From Parahaliea maris (GTDB lineage Bacteria > Pseudomonadota > Gammaproteobacteria > Pseudomonadales > Halieaceae), in contig NZ_VRZA01000001.1 of assembly GCF_008064665.1 (NCBI RefSeq), positions 620,001 through 684,000 of the forward strand: a stretch of DNA of 64,000 bases, given 5' to 3'. Under the pieces are notes generated by a model. The model worked only from the letters and a program-made list of their open reading frames with translations, had not been told where the DNA came from and did not search any database. Both the position numbers and the translations under genes were made by a program. This document shows, in pieces, positions 16,442 to 25,060 of the stretch (positions are counted from its first letter, which is position 1; every line of letters begins with the position of its first letter).

Positions 16442-19415
16442 CCTGACCCAGATCGTCCTGGCGATCGTCGCCTACCTGAGCATCCTGTTTCTTGTCGCCC
16501 ACCTCGCCGACCGCGACCTGTTGCCGCGCTGGCTGACCCACCACCCGGCCACTTACGTGCTGTCGCTGGGGGTCTTTGCCGGCGCCATGGCCAGCAATGC
16601 CATCTTCGAACTGGCCTGGCGCTACGGCTACGGTTACCTGCTCTATTACCTGGGCGGCGTGCTGATGTTCCTCATCGCCACCCTCCTGCTGCTGCCATTG
16701 CTGCGATTGTGCCGGGTCTACCAGCTGTCCTCGCTGGCCGACGTCCTCACCTTCCGCTACCGCAGCCAGTGGGTCGGCGCAGGCGTCAGCCTGGCCATGA
16801 GCCTGACCCTGCTGCCGCTACTGGCACTGCAGATCCAGGCGGTGGCGGATTCCATTCACATCCTCGCTGGCGCTACCGACAGCCTGCTGCCCGCCGCCGA
16901 GCGCGAGGACGGCCTGGCCCTGCTGTTCTGCGTGATCATGGTGGTATTCGCCATTCTCTTCGGCACCCGCAATATCGCCTCCCAACGCCGCAACACCGGC
17001 CTGGTGACCGCCATCGCCTTCGAGTCGCTGGTCAAGCTGATGGCGCTGCTGGGCCTGATGTTTGCCGCCGTCTACCAGGTGTTTGGCGGCTTCGAAGCCA
17101 TGTCCGACTGGCTCGCCCAGTCGGCCGAGGCGCGCGACATGATGGGGCACCCCCTGCAGGGGGGTGCCACCCGACTGCTACTGGTGGTGTTTTTCGCCGG
17201 CGCGGTGTGCATGCCGCACATTTTTCACATGGCTTTTGCCGAGAACAAGGAAAGCCTCGACCTGCGGGCGGCCAGCTGGGGCCTGCCCCTGTACCTGCTG
17301 CTGATCAGCCTGCCGGTACTGCCGATTACCTGGGCGGGGATGAGCCTGGTGCACGACCTGCCACGGGAATACACCGGGCTGGCATTGGGATTGGGCCTCA
17401 AATCAGAGGGTGTGGCAGCCACCGCTTTCGTAGCCGGATTATCGGCTGCCAGCGCGACCATCATCGTGACCACCCTGGCCCTGGCCAACATGATCCTCAA
17501 CCACCTTATTCTGCCCCGCAATGTGATCCAGATCGGCCGCGAGCAAAGCCTCTACTCCCACCTCAAACTGCTGCGCCGCAGCCTGATCGCATTGCTCATC
17601 CTGGCGGGCTACGGCTGCTTCCTGGCGGTGAACGGTCGCCAGAGCCTGGCGGAGCTCGGCCTGGTAGCCTTCACCGGAACCCTGCAGTTTCTGCCGGGGA
17701 TCATCGCCACGCCCTACTGGCATGGCGGCAATCGCAAGGGACTTCTCACCGGCCTTGCCGGCGGCCTGGGCCTGTGGGCCACCACCCTGTTGCTGCCGAT
17801 CCTGGGCACACCCCAACCGGGCTGGCTGCCGGCCCTGGCGATCGACTGGTTCAGCGACCCCAGTGAAGCCTGGGCCGTGGTCTGCGTGCTCTCGCTGGGG
17901 CTGAACGTGGCACTGTTTTTTGCGGTGTCGATGGCCACCAGCGTAAGCGACGAAGAGCGGGTGGCAGCCGAGATCTGCTCCATGGATGATCTCAACCGCC
18001 CCATGCGACGCAGCCTGGGCCTGACCAGCGCGGGGCAGTTCATCGACGCCCTGGCGCCGGCCCTGGGAGATCGCACGGCCCGGGCCGAGGTACGCCGGGC
18101 GCTGCTGGAACTGCAGTTCGAGGAGACCGAATCGCGCCCCTACGCCCTGCGCCGTCTGCGCGGGCGCATCGAGGCCAATCTGTCGGGGCTGCTCGGGCCG
18201 ACCGTGGCCCACAATATCCTCAACCGCTGCGTACCCTTCCAGCCCGACATGAACGGCGGCACCGACGATCTGTACCTGATCGAGCGCCAGCTGGACAAGG
18301 CCGAGGGCCAGTTCACCGGCCTGGCGGCGGAGCTCGACCACCTGCGCCGCCACTACCGCCAGACCCTGGACAACCTGCCAATCGGGGTATTCTCCACCGC
18401 CCCGGACGGGGAAATCCTGTTGTGGAATCGCAGCATGGAGGAAATTACCGGGATCCCGGCTCGCCGCACCCTGGGTTCGCTCCAGACCTTCATGCCCCAA
18501 CCCTGGCGGCGCATCTTCAGCGACTTCCTGACCGACGACAATGAGGCCCTGCTCAAACAGGAGGTGGTGCTCGCAGACGGCAGCAGCCGCTGGATTTCCC
18601 TGCACAAGGCTTCGGCCGAGGGGCGCGGCAACAGCGGTGACAAAGTGGTGCTGGTGGAGGATATCTCGGACCTGGAACGCCTCGAAACCGAACTGCTGCA
18701 CAGTGAACGACTGGCATCGATCGGCCGCCTGGCAGCGGGGGTGGCCCACGAAATCGGCAACCCGATTACCGGGATCGCCTGCCTGGCGCAAAACCTCGAC
18801 TACGACCTTGAGCCCGAGGATGTGCGCGCCACTGCCCGCGACATTCTCAAGCAAACCGACCGGGTCAGCCGCATCGTGGAGTCGCTGGTCAACTTTTCCC
18901 ACACCGGCTCCGGTACCGGCGACACCCAGCTGGTGGCCTGCAACCTGGCCGACTGCGTGGACGAAGCGGTCCACCTGCTGGAGCTCGATCACCAGGCCAA
19001 GCCGGTGAACTTTATCAACGAGTGCAACCGCGAAACCGTGGTACTGGCCGATACCCAGAAACTGCTGCAGGTGTTTATCAATCTGCTGGGCAATGCCCGG
19101 GACGCCTGTGGCGACGACGGCTACATCCGCGTCCGCGAACGCATCCTGGAGGGTTTTGCCTTCATCGAGGTGGAGGACAATGGCGCCGGGGTGCCGGTGG
19201 ACATCCAGAGCCAGGTGTTCGAGCCCTTCTACACCACCAAGGACCCCGGCGAGGGAACTGGCCTGGGCCTCGCCCTGGTGTACAGCATCATGGAAGACAT
19301 GAACGGCAGCATCCACTTGCAGAGCCCGGTATTCGAGGGACCGCAGCCGGGCACCTGCATGACGCTGCAGCTGCCGCTGGGCCGCTACGACAGTGAATTC
19401 CGCCTCGAAATGTAA
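16431..19415 (+). CDS. cbrA: CbrA-like sensor histidine kinase with SLC5/SSS transporter domain
   Basis: The ATG at 16431 (MSFSLTQIVLAIVAYL) gives 994 residues. Residues of about 1-500 form a multi-helix sodium:solute symporter-like domain. A linker and a PAS domain follow (LDNLPIGVFSTAPDGEILLWNRS, about 645-750). Next come the dimerisation helix with phospho-acceptor H773 (GVAHEIGNP) and a HATPase domain with N-box, G1 (EDNGAGVP) and G2 (GEGTGLGLALVYSI). This architecture is CbrA, which senses carbon/nitrogen balance or histidine and phosphorylates CbrB. The partner regulator follows 89 bp downstream. No receiver domain is present. Confidence 0.9.
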   Translation: MSFSLTQIVLAIVAYLSILFLVAHLADRDLLPRWLTHHPATYVLSLGVFAGAMASNAIFELAWRYGYGYLLYYLGGVLMFLIATLLLLPLLRLCRVYQLSSLADVLTFRYRSQWVGAGVSLAMSLTLLPLLALQIQAVADSIHILAGATDSLLPAAEREDGLALLFCVIMVVFAILFGTRNIASQRRNTGLVTAIAFESLVKLMALLGLMFAAVYQVFGGFEAMSDWLAQSAEARDMMGHPLQGGATRLLLVVFFAGAVCMPHIFHMAFAENKESLDLRAASWGLPLYLLLISLPVLPITWAGMSLVHDLPREYTGLALGLGLKSEGVAATAFVAGLSAASATIIVTTLALANMILNHLILPRNVIQIGREQSLYSHLKLLRRSLIALLILAGYGCFLAVNGRQSLAELGLVAFTGTLQFLPGIIATPYWHGGNRKGLLTGLAGGLGLWATTLLLPILGTPQPGWLPALAIDWFSDPSEAWAVVCVLSLGLNVALFFAVSMATSVSDEERVAAEICSMDDLNRPMRRSLGLTSAGQFIDALAPALGDRTARAEVRRALLELQFEETESRPYALRRLRGRIEANLSGLLGPTVAHNILNRCVPFQPDMNGGTDDLYLIERQLDKAEGQFTGLAAELDHLRRHYRQTLDNLPIGVFSTAPDGEILLWNRSMEEITGIPARRTLGSLQTFMPQPWRRIFSDFLTDDNEALLKQEVVLADGSSRWISLHKASAEGRGNSGDKVVLVEDISDLERLETELLHSERLASIGRLAAGVAHEIGNPITGIACLAQNLDYDLEPEDVRATARDILKQTDRVSRIVESLVNFSHTGSGTGDTQLVACNLADCVDEAVHLLELDHQAKPVNFINECNRETVVLADTQKLLQVFINLLGNARDACGDDGYIRVRERILEGFAFIEVEDNGAGVPVDIQSQVFEPFYTTKDPGEGTGLGLALVYSIMEDMNGSIHLQSPVFEGPQPGTCMTLQLPLGRYDSEFRLEM

Positions 19416-19422
19416 CGGCAAG

Positions 19423-19480
19423 TGACACCGCCCGCTGCCCCCGACTGGAAAATTGCCGGGGGGCAGGGTATGTTGTGTCA
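19423..19480 (+). other. Two-tier hairpin between cbrA-like and cbrB-like genes
   Basis: In the 89-bp gap an outer stem tgacac (19423-19428) / gtgtca (19475-19480) encloses an inner 8-bp stem ctgccccc (19435-19442) / gggggcag (19459-19466). It lacks a U-tract. It could stabilise the cbrA message, attenuate read-through into cbrB, or be an operator, since the outer arms also form a symmetric site. Confidence 0.45.
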
Positions 19481-19504
19481 CCCAAGTTCCCACGGTAACG
19501 CTTG

Positions 19505-20950
19505 ATGCAAAAGATTCTCGTCGTCGAAGATGAATCCGTGATCCGTACCGCGCTACGGCGCCTGCTGGAACGCAATGAATACAATGTGTCCGAGGCCGCC
19601 TCTGTACAGGAAGCGGAAACCCAGCACACCCTCACTGACTTCGACCTGATCATCAGTGACCTGCGCCTGCCCGGCGCCCCGGGCACCGACCTGATCAAGA
19701 AGGCCGGCGACGTACCCGTGCTGATCATGACCAGTTACGCCAGCCTGCGTTCGGCCGTGGATTCCATGCGCATGGGAGCGGTGGACTACATCGCCAAACC
19801 CTTCGATCACAGCGACATGCTCAGTGCGGTCGAGCGCATCATCGCCGACCACCCCACGGCCCGCGCGGAGTCGTCCCGGAGCCCGCAAAGCGCCGAGGAC
19901 AGCCATCCGCAGGCCACCGGCTTTATCGGCAATTGCCAGGCGATGCAGACCCTGTTCAGCAACATTCGCAAAATGGCCCCCACGGATTCCACCGTGCTGG
20001 TACTCGGAGAGACCGGTACCGGTAAAGAGCTGGTGGCGCGCAGCGTACACCAGGCCAGCAAGCGGGCGGGCAACACCCTGATCTCGGTCAACTGCGCCGC
20101 GATTCCCGACACCCTGATCGAGTCGGAACTGTTCGGCTACGAGAAAGGCGCATTCACCGGCGCCAATGCCAGCCGCATGGGCCTGATCGAAGCGGCTGAT
20201 GGCGGCACCCTGTTCCTCGACGAAATCGGCGAATTGCCGATGGAGGCCCAGGCCCGCCTGCTGCGCTTCATCCAGGAGGGAGAAATCCGTCGCATCGGTT
20301 CGGTCACCTCCCGCAAGGTCAATGTCCGCCTGATCTGCGCAACCCACCGCAACCTGCAGGCCCTCGCCGCCGAGGGTGAGTTTCGCCAGGATCTTTACTA
20401 CCGTATCAACGTATTGCGCCTGTCGCTGCCGCCATTGCGCGAGCGCGGCAAGGACATCCTGCATCTCGCCGAACACCTGATGCAGGTGCAGCTGGAGCGC
20501 CTGGGCAAAGGTCCCATGGAGTTGTCGCCGAAGGCGATCCAGGCCATCACGACCTACCAGTGGCCCGGCAATGTGCGGGAACTGGAACACGCCATCGAAC
20601 GCGCCGTCATCCTCTCGGAAGGCGATGAAATCGACAACGAGACACTGGGCATCGACCTCGAACTGGTCAATATCAACCGCATCCGCGGCCAGCAGGGTGG
20701 CGGCGTGAGCACCACGCCAGCCGCCCAGCAACCCCGCAGCATCAGCTCCGACCCCACCGAAGACCTGTCCCTGGAAGACTACTTCCAGCGTTTCGTTCTG
20801 GAACACCAGGACTCCATGAGCGAGACCGAGCTGGCCCAGAAGTTGGGTATCAGCCGCAAGTGCCTGTGGGAACGGCGGCAGCGCTTTGATATTCCACGAA
20901 AAAAGGCGGGAAGCAGCAGTGGCACACGGCGCAAGAAAGCCGCCAGCTAA
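19505..20950 (+). CDS. cbrB: CbrB-like sigma-54-dependent response regulator
   Basis: The product has 481 residues from the ATG at 19505. The receiver domain carries phosphorylated D52 (LIISDLRLPG) and the switch lysine in YIAKPFD. The AAA+ domain has Walker A GETGTGKE (about 168-175), GAFTGA (215-220, contacts sigma-54), Walker B GGTLFLDEIGE and the arginine-finger region. The C-terminal Fis-type helix-turn-helix is LAQKLGISRKCLWERRQRF. With the upstream kinase it forms a CbrA/CbrB pair. The sigma-54 promoter and sRNA-like gene downstream are its expected target. Confidence 0.92.
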   Translation: MQKILVVEDESVIRTALRRLLERNEYNVSEAASVQEAETQHTLTDFDLIISDLRLPGAPGTDLIKKAGDVPVLIMTSYASLRSAVDSMRMGAVDYIAKPFDHSDMLSAVERIIADHPTARAESSRSPQSAEDSHPQATGFIGNCQAMQTLFSNIRKMAPTDSTVLVLGETGTGKELVARSVHQASKRAGNTLISVNCAAIPDTLIESELFGYEKGAFTGANASRMGLIEAADGGTLFLDEIGELPMEAQARLLRFIQEGEIRRIGSVTSRKVNVRLICATHRNLQALAAEGEFRQDLYYRINVLRLSLPPLRERGKDILHLAEHLMQVQLERLGKGPMELSPKAIQAITTYQWPGNVRELEHAIERAVILSEGDEIDNETLGIDLELVNINRIRGQQGGGVSTTPAAQQPRSISSDPTEDLSLEDYFQRFVLEHQDSMSETELAQKLGISRKCLWERRQRFDIPRKKAGSSSGTRRKKAAS

Positions 20951-21074
20951 GCGTTACCCGGTCACATTTCTGTAACAATTTCCGGAGTAAAAAGGTAACA
21001 ACAGCTCGGATTAAACGTCGAGCGGCCAACCGCGAAATTTCTTAACTTGCTGTTTTATAACACTTTTTCAAAAA

Positions 21075-21091
21075 TTGGCACACGCCATGCA
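21075..21091 (+). promoter_or_regulatory. Sigma-54 (-24/-12) promoter
   Basis: The sequence ttggcacacgccatgca matches the sigma-54 consensus TGGCAC-N5-TTGCA, with GG at 21077-21078 and GC at 21089-21090, exactly 12 bp apart. One mismatch is in the -12 box (atgc for ttgc). Transcription would begin near 21102. The position, 125 bp after the CbrB-like activator gene, matches the CbrB-activated crcZ promoter of Pseudomonas. Confidence 0.8.
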
Positions 21092-21101
21092 ATTATCAAG
21101 T

Positions 21102-21412
21102 CGGCTACAACAATAAAAATAAGAATCTGCCTTAATAAAAATAAGATACTTCACTATGGACCTGGTGGGGGAAGTTCTCTTCCCCTTCGTTCCAGTTACT
21201 TGAGGGAATACCCTTTGATTACCAGCCAGGTTGGCTGATCCAATCAGGGATATGCCCCAGGCGGCCAGCACAACGGCTCGCCAGAACTAACAATTTGGCA
21301 GCGCAATTGCGAAATAGTTCTACCGCCTGCCAATAAGAATAAATACGGCTAGCGCATAACAATAACCGGTTGAGACCTGGATGGGGAAAACAGCTGTTTT
21401 CCCCGTCTTATT
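21102..21412 (+). ncRNA. crcZ: CrcZ-like Hfq/Crc-sequestering small RNA
   Basis: This stretch of about 310 bp between cbrB and pcnB has no credible gene. It begins after a sigma-54 promoter and ends in an intrinsic terminator. It contains four runs of AAN triplets, the catabolite-activity motif AANAANAA bound by Hfq with Crc: 21109-21126 (six triplets), 21134-21145, 21332-21343 and 21358-21366. A central hairpin ggggaag-ttct-cttcccc lies at 21168-21185. In Pseudomonas, CrcZ occupies the same cbrB-pcnB interval and titrates Hfq/Crc to lift catabolite repression. Start and end are inferred. Confidence 0.82.
21383..21404 (+). terminator. Intrinsic terminator of the CrcZ-like RNA
   Basis: The 22-nt perfect palindrome is an unbroken series of complementary bases: four G and four A, a cagctg centre, then four T and four C. 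It is followed by the T-rich gtcttattctt. It lies before the pcnB coding part and ends the sRNA-like transcript. Confidence 0.8.
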
Positions 21413-21510
21413 CTTGTTTCCCCCTGCTTCCACCCGATTCCACCAGCCCACCCGGCCCGGTCTTCTGTGGTAGACTGCGCAGCGTCAACTTTCTGAACCA
21501 GGCGGCGCGA

Positions 21511-22806
21511 TTGAAGGTCATTCCCAGGGATCAGCACTGTATATCCCGGCAGAACATCAGTGATAACGCACTCAAGGTGATGGCGCGCCTGCGCGGCAGC
21601 GACTACCAGGCCTACCTGGTGGGTGGCGCGGTACGCGACCTGCTGCTCGGAGGCCACCCCAAGGACTTTGACGTCGCCACCGACGCCACACCGGAGCAGG
21701 TGCACGAACTGTTCCGCAACTCGCGCATCATTGGCCGTCGCTTCCGCATCGTTCACGTCCGCTTCGGCCGCGAGATCATCGAGGTCACCACCTTCCGCGG
21801 CCACCACGACAGCGACGACGACGAGGGCAGGAACCGCTCCAGCCACTCGCGCCAGTCGTCCAGCGGCCTGCTGCTGCGGGACAATGTATTCGGCACCCTC
21901 GAGGAAGACGCCGTACGCCGGGACCTCACCGTCAATGCCCTGTACTACGACAGCAAGACGTTTGAAGTCTTCGACCACGTCCAGGGCCTGGAAGATCTCG
22001 AGCTGCGCCACATCCGCATCATCGGCGATCCGGTCCAGCGCTTCACCGAAGACCCGGTCCGCATGCTGCGGGTGCTGCGCTTTGCCGCCAAGCTGGACTT
22101 TTCCATTGATGAGGGCACCGCCAGGGCCATCCCGGAATGCGCCTCGCTGCTGGGCGAGATACCTGCCGCCCGCCTGTTTGACGAGTTCCTCAAGCTGTTC
22201 CTGGCTGGTAACGCAGAGGCCACACTGCTCCTGCTGCAGCAACATCGCCTGCTCCAGTACCTGTTCCCGGACAGTGCCCGCCTGCTCGGCAAAGACGACA
22301 CCGCGCAAGCACTGGTCGTGGCGGCGATGCGCAGCACCGACCTCCGAATCCGTGAGGACAAGCCGGTCACCCCGGCCTTCCTGCTGGCCGCTCTGCTGTG
22401 GCCGGTAGCCTGCGCAACCGCAGCCCGTCTGCGCGACCGCGGCGAACCGCCAATGCAGGCGATGAACAGCGCCGCACAACAGACCATCGCCGAGGCCTCC
22501 CGGTACCTGTCCATTCCGCGCCGCTTCAGCCAGCCGATGCGCGAGATATGGGAGTTTCAGCTGCGCCTGGAGCGGCGCGGCGGCCGCAAGGCGGTGGAAC
22601 TGGTGCAGCACAAACGGTTCCGCGCTGCCTACGACTTCCTGCTTCTGCGGGAGGAAGCGGGCGAGACAACGGAAGGCCTCGGTGCCTGGTGGACTGAGTT
22701 TCAGACACTGCCGGAAAACCAGCAATTGCAGCAGGTGGCCCAGGACAAGCCGGCGCGCTCGCGCCGCCGTCGCCCCCGCCGCAAACGCCCGAGCAATGCG
22801 GCGTGA
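21511..22806 (+). CDS. pcnB: poly(A) polymerase I
   Basis: PcnB adds 3' poly(A) tails that target RNAs for decay. The nucleotidyltransferase core is clear: YLVGGAVRDLLLGGHPKDFDVATDA, with the catalytic DxD, then RRFRIVHV, EEDAVRRDLTVNALYYD and the RNA-binding RFTEDPVRMLRVLRFAAKL. The C-terminus is Arg-rich (RSRRRRPRRKRPS), as in PcnB. The start is uncertain: the frame is open from 21370, but that part overlaps the upstream terminator, so the TTG at 21511 (LKVIPRDQHCISRQN), which begins the family-like sequence, is chosen. The stop overlaps folK. Confidence 0.93.
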   Translation: MKVIPRDQHCISRQNISDNALKVMARLRGSDYQAYLVGGAVRDLLLGGHPKDFDVATDATPEQVHELFRNSRIIGRRFRIVHVRFGREIIEVTTFRGHHDSDDDEGRNRSSHSRQSSSGLLLRDNVFGTLEEDAVRRDLTVNALYYDSKTFEVFDHVQGLEDLELRHIRIIGDPVQRFTEDPVRMLRVLRFAAKLDFSIDEGTARAIPECASLLGEIPAARLFDEFLKLFLAGNAEATLLLLQQHRLLQYLFPDSARLLGKDDTAQALVVAAMRSTDLRIREDKPVTPAFLLAALLWPVACATAARLRDRGEPPMQAMNSAAQQTIAEASRYLSIPRRFSQPMREIWEFQLRLERRGGRKAVELVQHKRFRAAYDFLLLREEAGETTEGLGAWWTEFQTLPENQQLQQVAQDKPARSRRRRPRRKRPSNAA

Positions 22807-23303
22807 TCACCTGCTACCTCGGCCTCGGCAGTAACCTTGATGACCCGGAACGCCAGCTGCAGCAGGCGCTGTCCGCACTGGGGAAGATACCCGAATCCCG
22901 GCTGGCGGCGGCCTCGCCCGTCTACCGCAGCGCCCCCATGGGCCCCGAGGGCCAGCAGGATTACCTCAATGCGGTGGTGGCGCTGGTCACCAAACTCGAA
23001 CCCCTGCCGTTGCTGGACGCCCTGCAGGGCATCGAAAACGCCCAGGGGCGCGTACGCGAGGAGCGCTGGGGCCCCCGCTGTATCGACCTCGACATCCTCC
23101 TGTACGGCAATCTTCTGGTCAGCGAGTCACGACTCCAGATCCCCCACCCGGGCCTGGCCGAGCGCAACTTTGTCCTTGTTCCCCTGATGGATATCTGCGA
23201 CCCGCGGCACAAGCTGCCCGACGGCACTGATCTTGCTACATTAGCGGAGCGCTGCCCGAGCGGGCGCCTGGAGCGCACCCGGATTCGTCTGAGAACGCAT
23301 TGA
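22803..23303 (+). CDS. folK: HPPK, 6-hydroxymethyl-dihydropterin pyrophosphokinase
   Basis: FolK transfers pyrophosphate from ATP to 6-hydroxymethyl-7,8-dihydropterin in folate synthesis. The GTG start at 22803 overlaps the pcnB stop (gtga) and gives 166 residues. Signatures are YLGLGSNL at the start, SPVYRSAPMGPEGQQDYLNAVV, and RWGPRCIDLDILLYG, with the magnesium-binding aspartates, then PHPGLAERNFVLVPL. Length is normal. The pcnB-folK-panB-panC order is conserved in gammaproteobacteria. Confidence 0.96.
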   Translation: MITCYLGLGSNLDDPERQLQQALSALGKIPESRLAAASPVYRSAPMGPEGQQDYLNAVVALVTKLEPLPLLDALQGIENAQGRVREERWGPRCIDLDILLYGNLLVSESRLQIPHPGLAERNFVLVPLMDICDPRHKLPDGTDLATLAERCPSGRLERTRIRLRTH

Positions 23304-23327
23304 TTTTGACAGGAAGGGAGTCGCAGC

Positions 23328-24011
23328 TTGAGCGGTGACAGCACAACCATCAAACTCGACCTGAAGGGACGGCAGCCACCGCGCTATATCGCCGTGGAAG
23401 GGCCCATCGGGGTGGGCAAGACGACACTGGCCAAACGCCTTGCAACCACCTTCAACTACCAGACCCTGCTGGAGGACGCCGGCGACAACCCCTTCCTGGA
23501 GAAGTTCTACCGCAACCGTAAACAGGCGGCGCTGGCCACCCAGCTGTTCTTCCTGTTCCAGCGCACCGAAAAAATCCAGCAGATGCGCCAGGCCGATATC
23601 TTCGAACCGGTACAGGTGGCCGATTTCCTGATCGACAAAGACCCGCTGTTCGCCCGCGTCAACCTGGAGCAGGACGAATTCCAGCTCTACGAAAGGGTCT
23701 ACCAACAGATGACCATTGACGCCCCCCGGCCCGACCTGGTGATCTACCTGCAGGCCTCTACCGACGTACTGCTGTCGCGTATCGAACAGCGAGGAATGGA
23801 CTACGAACAGGGCCTTGAACGCGCCTATCTCGAGCGCCTGAACGAAGTGTACAGTGAGTTTTTTCTGTATTACGATGGCGCCCCGTTACTGATAGTCAAC
23901 GCCAGCGAGATCGATCTCGCCCACGGTGACCGCGACTACCACCACCTGGTCGACTACCTGCTGGACATTCGCAGCGGCCGCCACTATTTCAACCCCACCT
24001 TCTTTGGATAA
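23328..24011 (+). CDS. deoxynucleoside kinase family protein
   Basis: A TTG start at 23328 preceded by aggaagggag gives 227 residues. The P-loop is VEGPIGVGKTTLAKRLA. The family pattern continues with LEDAGDNPFLEKFY, FFLFQRTEKIQQM, the aspartate-containing VADFLIDKDPLFARVNL, VYQQM, and the LID-like RIEQRGMDYEQGL. This matches the dGK/dCK-like kinases often annotated between folK and panB. The phosphorylated nucleoside cannot be told from sequence. It lies in a tight run with folK (24 bp) and panB (7 bp). Confidence 0.88.
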   Translation: MSGDSTTIKLDLKGRQPPRYIAVEGPIGVGKTTLAKRLATTFNYQTLLEDAGDNPFLEKFYRNRKQAALATQLFFLFQRTEKIQQMRQADIFEPVQVADFLIDKDPLFARVNLEQDEFQLYERVYQQMTIDAPRPDLVIYLQASTDVLLSRIEQRGMDYEQGLERAYLERLNEVYSEFFLYYDGAPLLIVNASEIDLAHGDRDYHHLVDYLLDIRSGRHYFNPTFFG

Positions 24012-24018
24012 CAGCGCC

Positions 24019-24810
24019 ATGGGCAAGATTACCGTCAGCACCCTGGACAAGATGAAAGCCGCCGGCGAGAAATTTGTCTGCATCACCGCCTACGACGCGA
24101 CTTTCGCCCGCCTCGTCAGCGAGGCCGGTGCCGAAACCATCCTTGTGGGGGACTCCCTGGGCAACGTGATCCAGGGCCACGGCAGCACCATTCCCGTGCG
24201 CATGGAGGATATGGCCTACCACACCGCTTGTGTGTGCCGTGCCAACACCGACGCCATGGTCATCGCTGACCTCCCCTTCATGGCCTACAGCACGCCGGAA
24301 GAGACCCTGCGCAATGCCGCGACGCTGATGCAGGCCGGGGCGCAGATGGTAAAGCTGGAGGGCGGGGTGTGGCTCAGTGACTCCATCAGCATGCTGGTTG
24401 AGCGGGGCATTCCAGTCTGCGCCCACCTCGGCCTGACCCCACAGTCAGTCAACGTGTTCGGTGGCTACCGGGTTCAGGGGCGCACTCCCAAGAGTGCCAA
24501 GTCCATCCTCGCCGACGCGGTGGAAATCCAGGACGCCGGTGCCAGCCTGCTGGTGCTGGAGTGTGTGCCCTCCCACCTCGCTACCGATATCAGCGAGAAG
24601 CTGGACATCCCCGTCATCGGCATCGGGGCCGGCCCCGGAACCGACGCCCAGGTGCTGGTACTGCACGACCTGCTGGGCCTGTCCGGGCACAGCCCCAAGT
24701 TCGTGCAGAACTTCATGGACGGGCAGGCCAGCGTTCAGGATGCACTCAGAACCTTCGTGCAGGCGGTCAAATCTGGTGCATATCCGGGCGAAGAACACAG
24801 TTACAGCTAG
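24019..24810 (+). CDS. panB: 3-methyl-2-oxobutanoate hydroxymethyltransferase
   Basis: This is the first committed step of pantothenate synthesis: 5,10-methylene-THF adds a hydroxymethyl group to ketoisovalerate. The ATG at 24019 (MGKITVSTLDKMKAAGEKF) gives 263 residues. Metal-binding and active-site stretches are ITAYDATFARL, ILVGDSLGNVIQGHGSTIPV, MVKLEGG, HLGLTPQSVNVFGGYRVQG and IGIGAGPGTDAQVLVLHDLLG. Length is canonical. It is followed after 250 bp by panC, the second half of the pathway. Confidence 0.97.
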   Translation: MGKITVSTLDKMKAAGEKFVCITAYDATFARLVSEAGAETILVGDSLGNVIQGHGSTIPVRMEDMAYHTACVCRANTDAMVIADLPFMAYSTPEETLRNAATLMQAGAQMVKLEGGVWLSDSISMLVERGIPVCAHLGLTPQSVNVFGGYRVQGRTPKSAKSILADAVEIQDAGASLLVLECVPSHLATDISEKLDIPVIGIGAGPGTDAQVLVLHDLLGLSGHSPKFVQNFMDGQASVQDALRTFVQAVKSGAYPGEEHSYS

Positions 24811-25060
24811 CCTTTTTCACCCAAACCACCCCAAAAAGCCCACTAATTTAAATGCCTGCCGGGTATGTGAGCACTCACATTAAGTAGGTTTCTGTAGTGC
24901 TTCTTTTGGTAACACCCGGTGGTCGATTTTTCAGCAAAACCCGTTGCCCGTAACAAACGCTTGGGGCATACTGCCTCACCCGCCAGCCAGCAAGATCGGC
25001 TGACGCAACGGACAACTGACTGACGATCGGTTTAGCGTCACCCATTCCACATCGAGGGAT

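Noticed and set aside
17439-19493. Long minus-strand frame (684 codons) opposite the CbrA-like kinase
   Set aside because: It is the antisense shadow of a GC-rich gene, with Gln/His/Val-rich low-information sequence; the kinase on the plus strand has complete domains.
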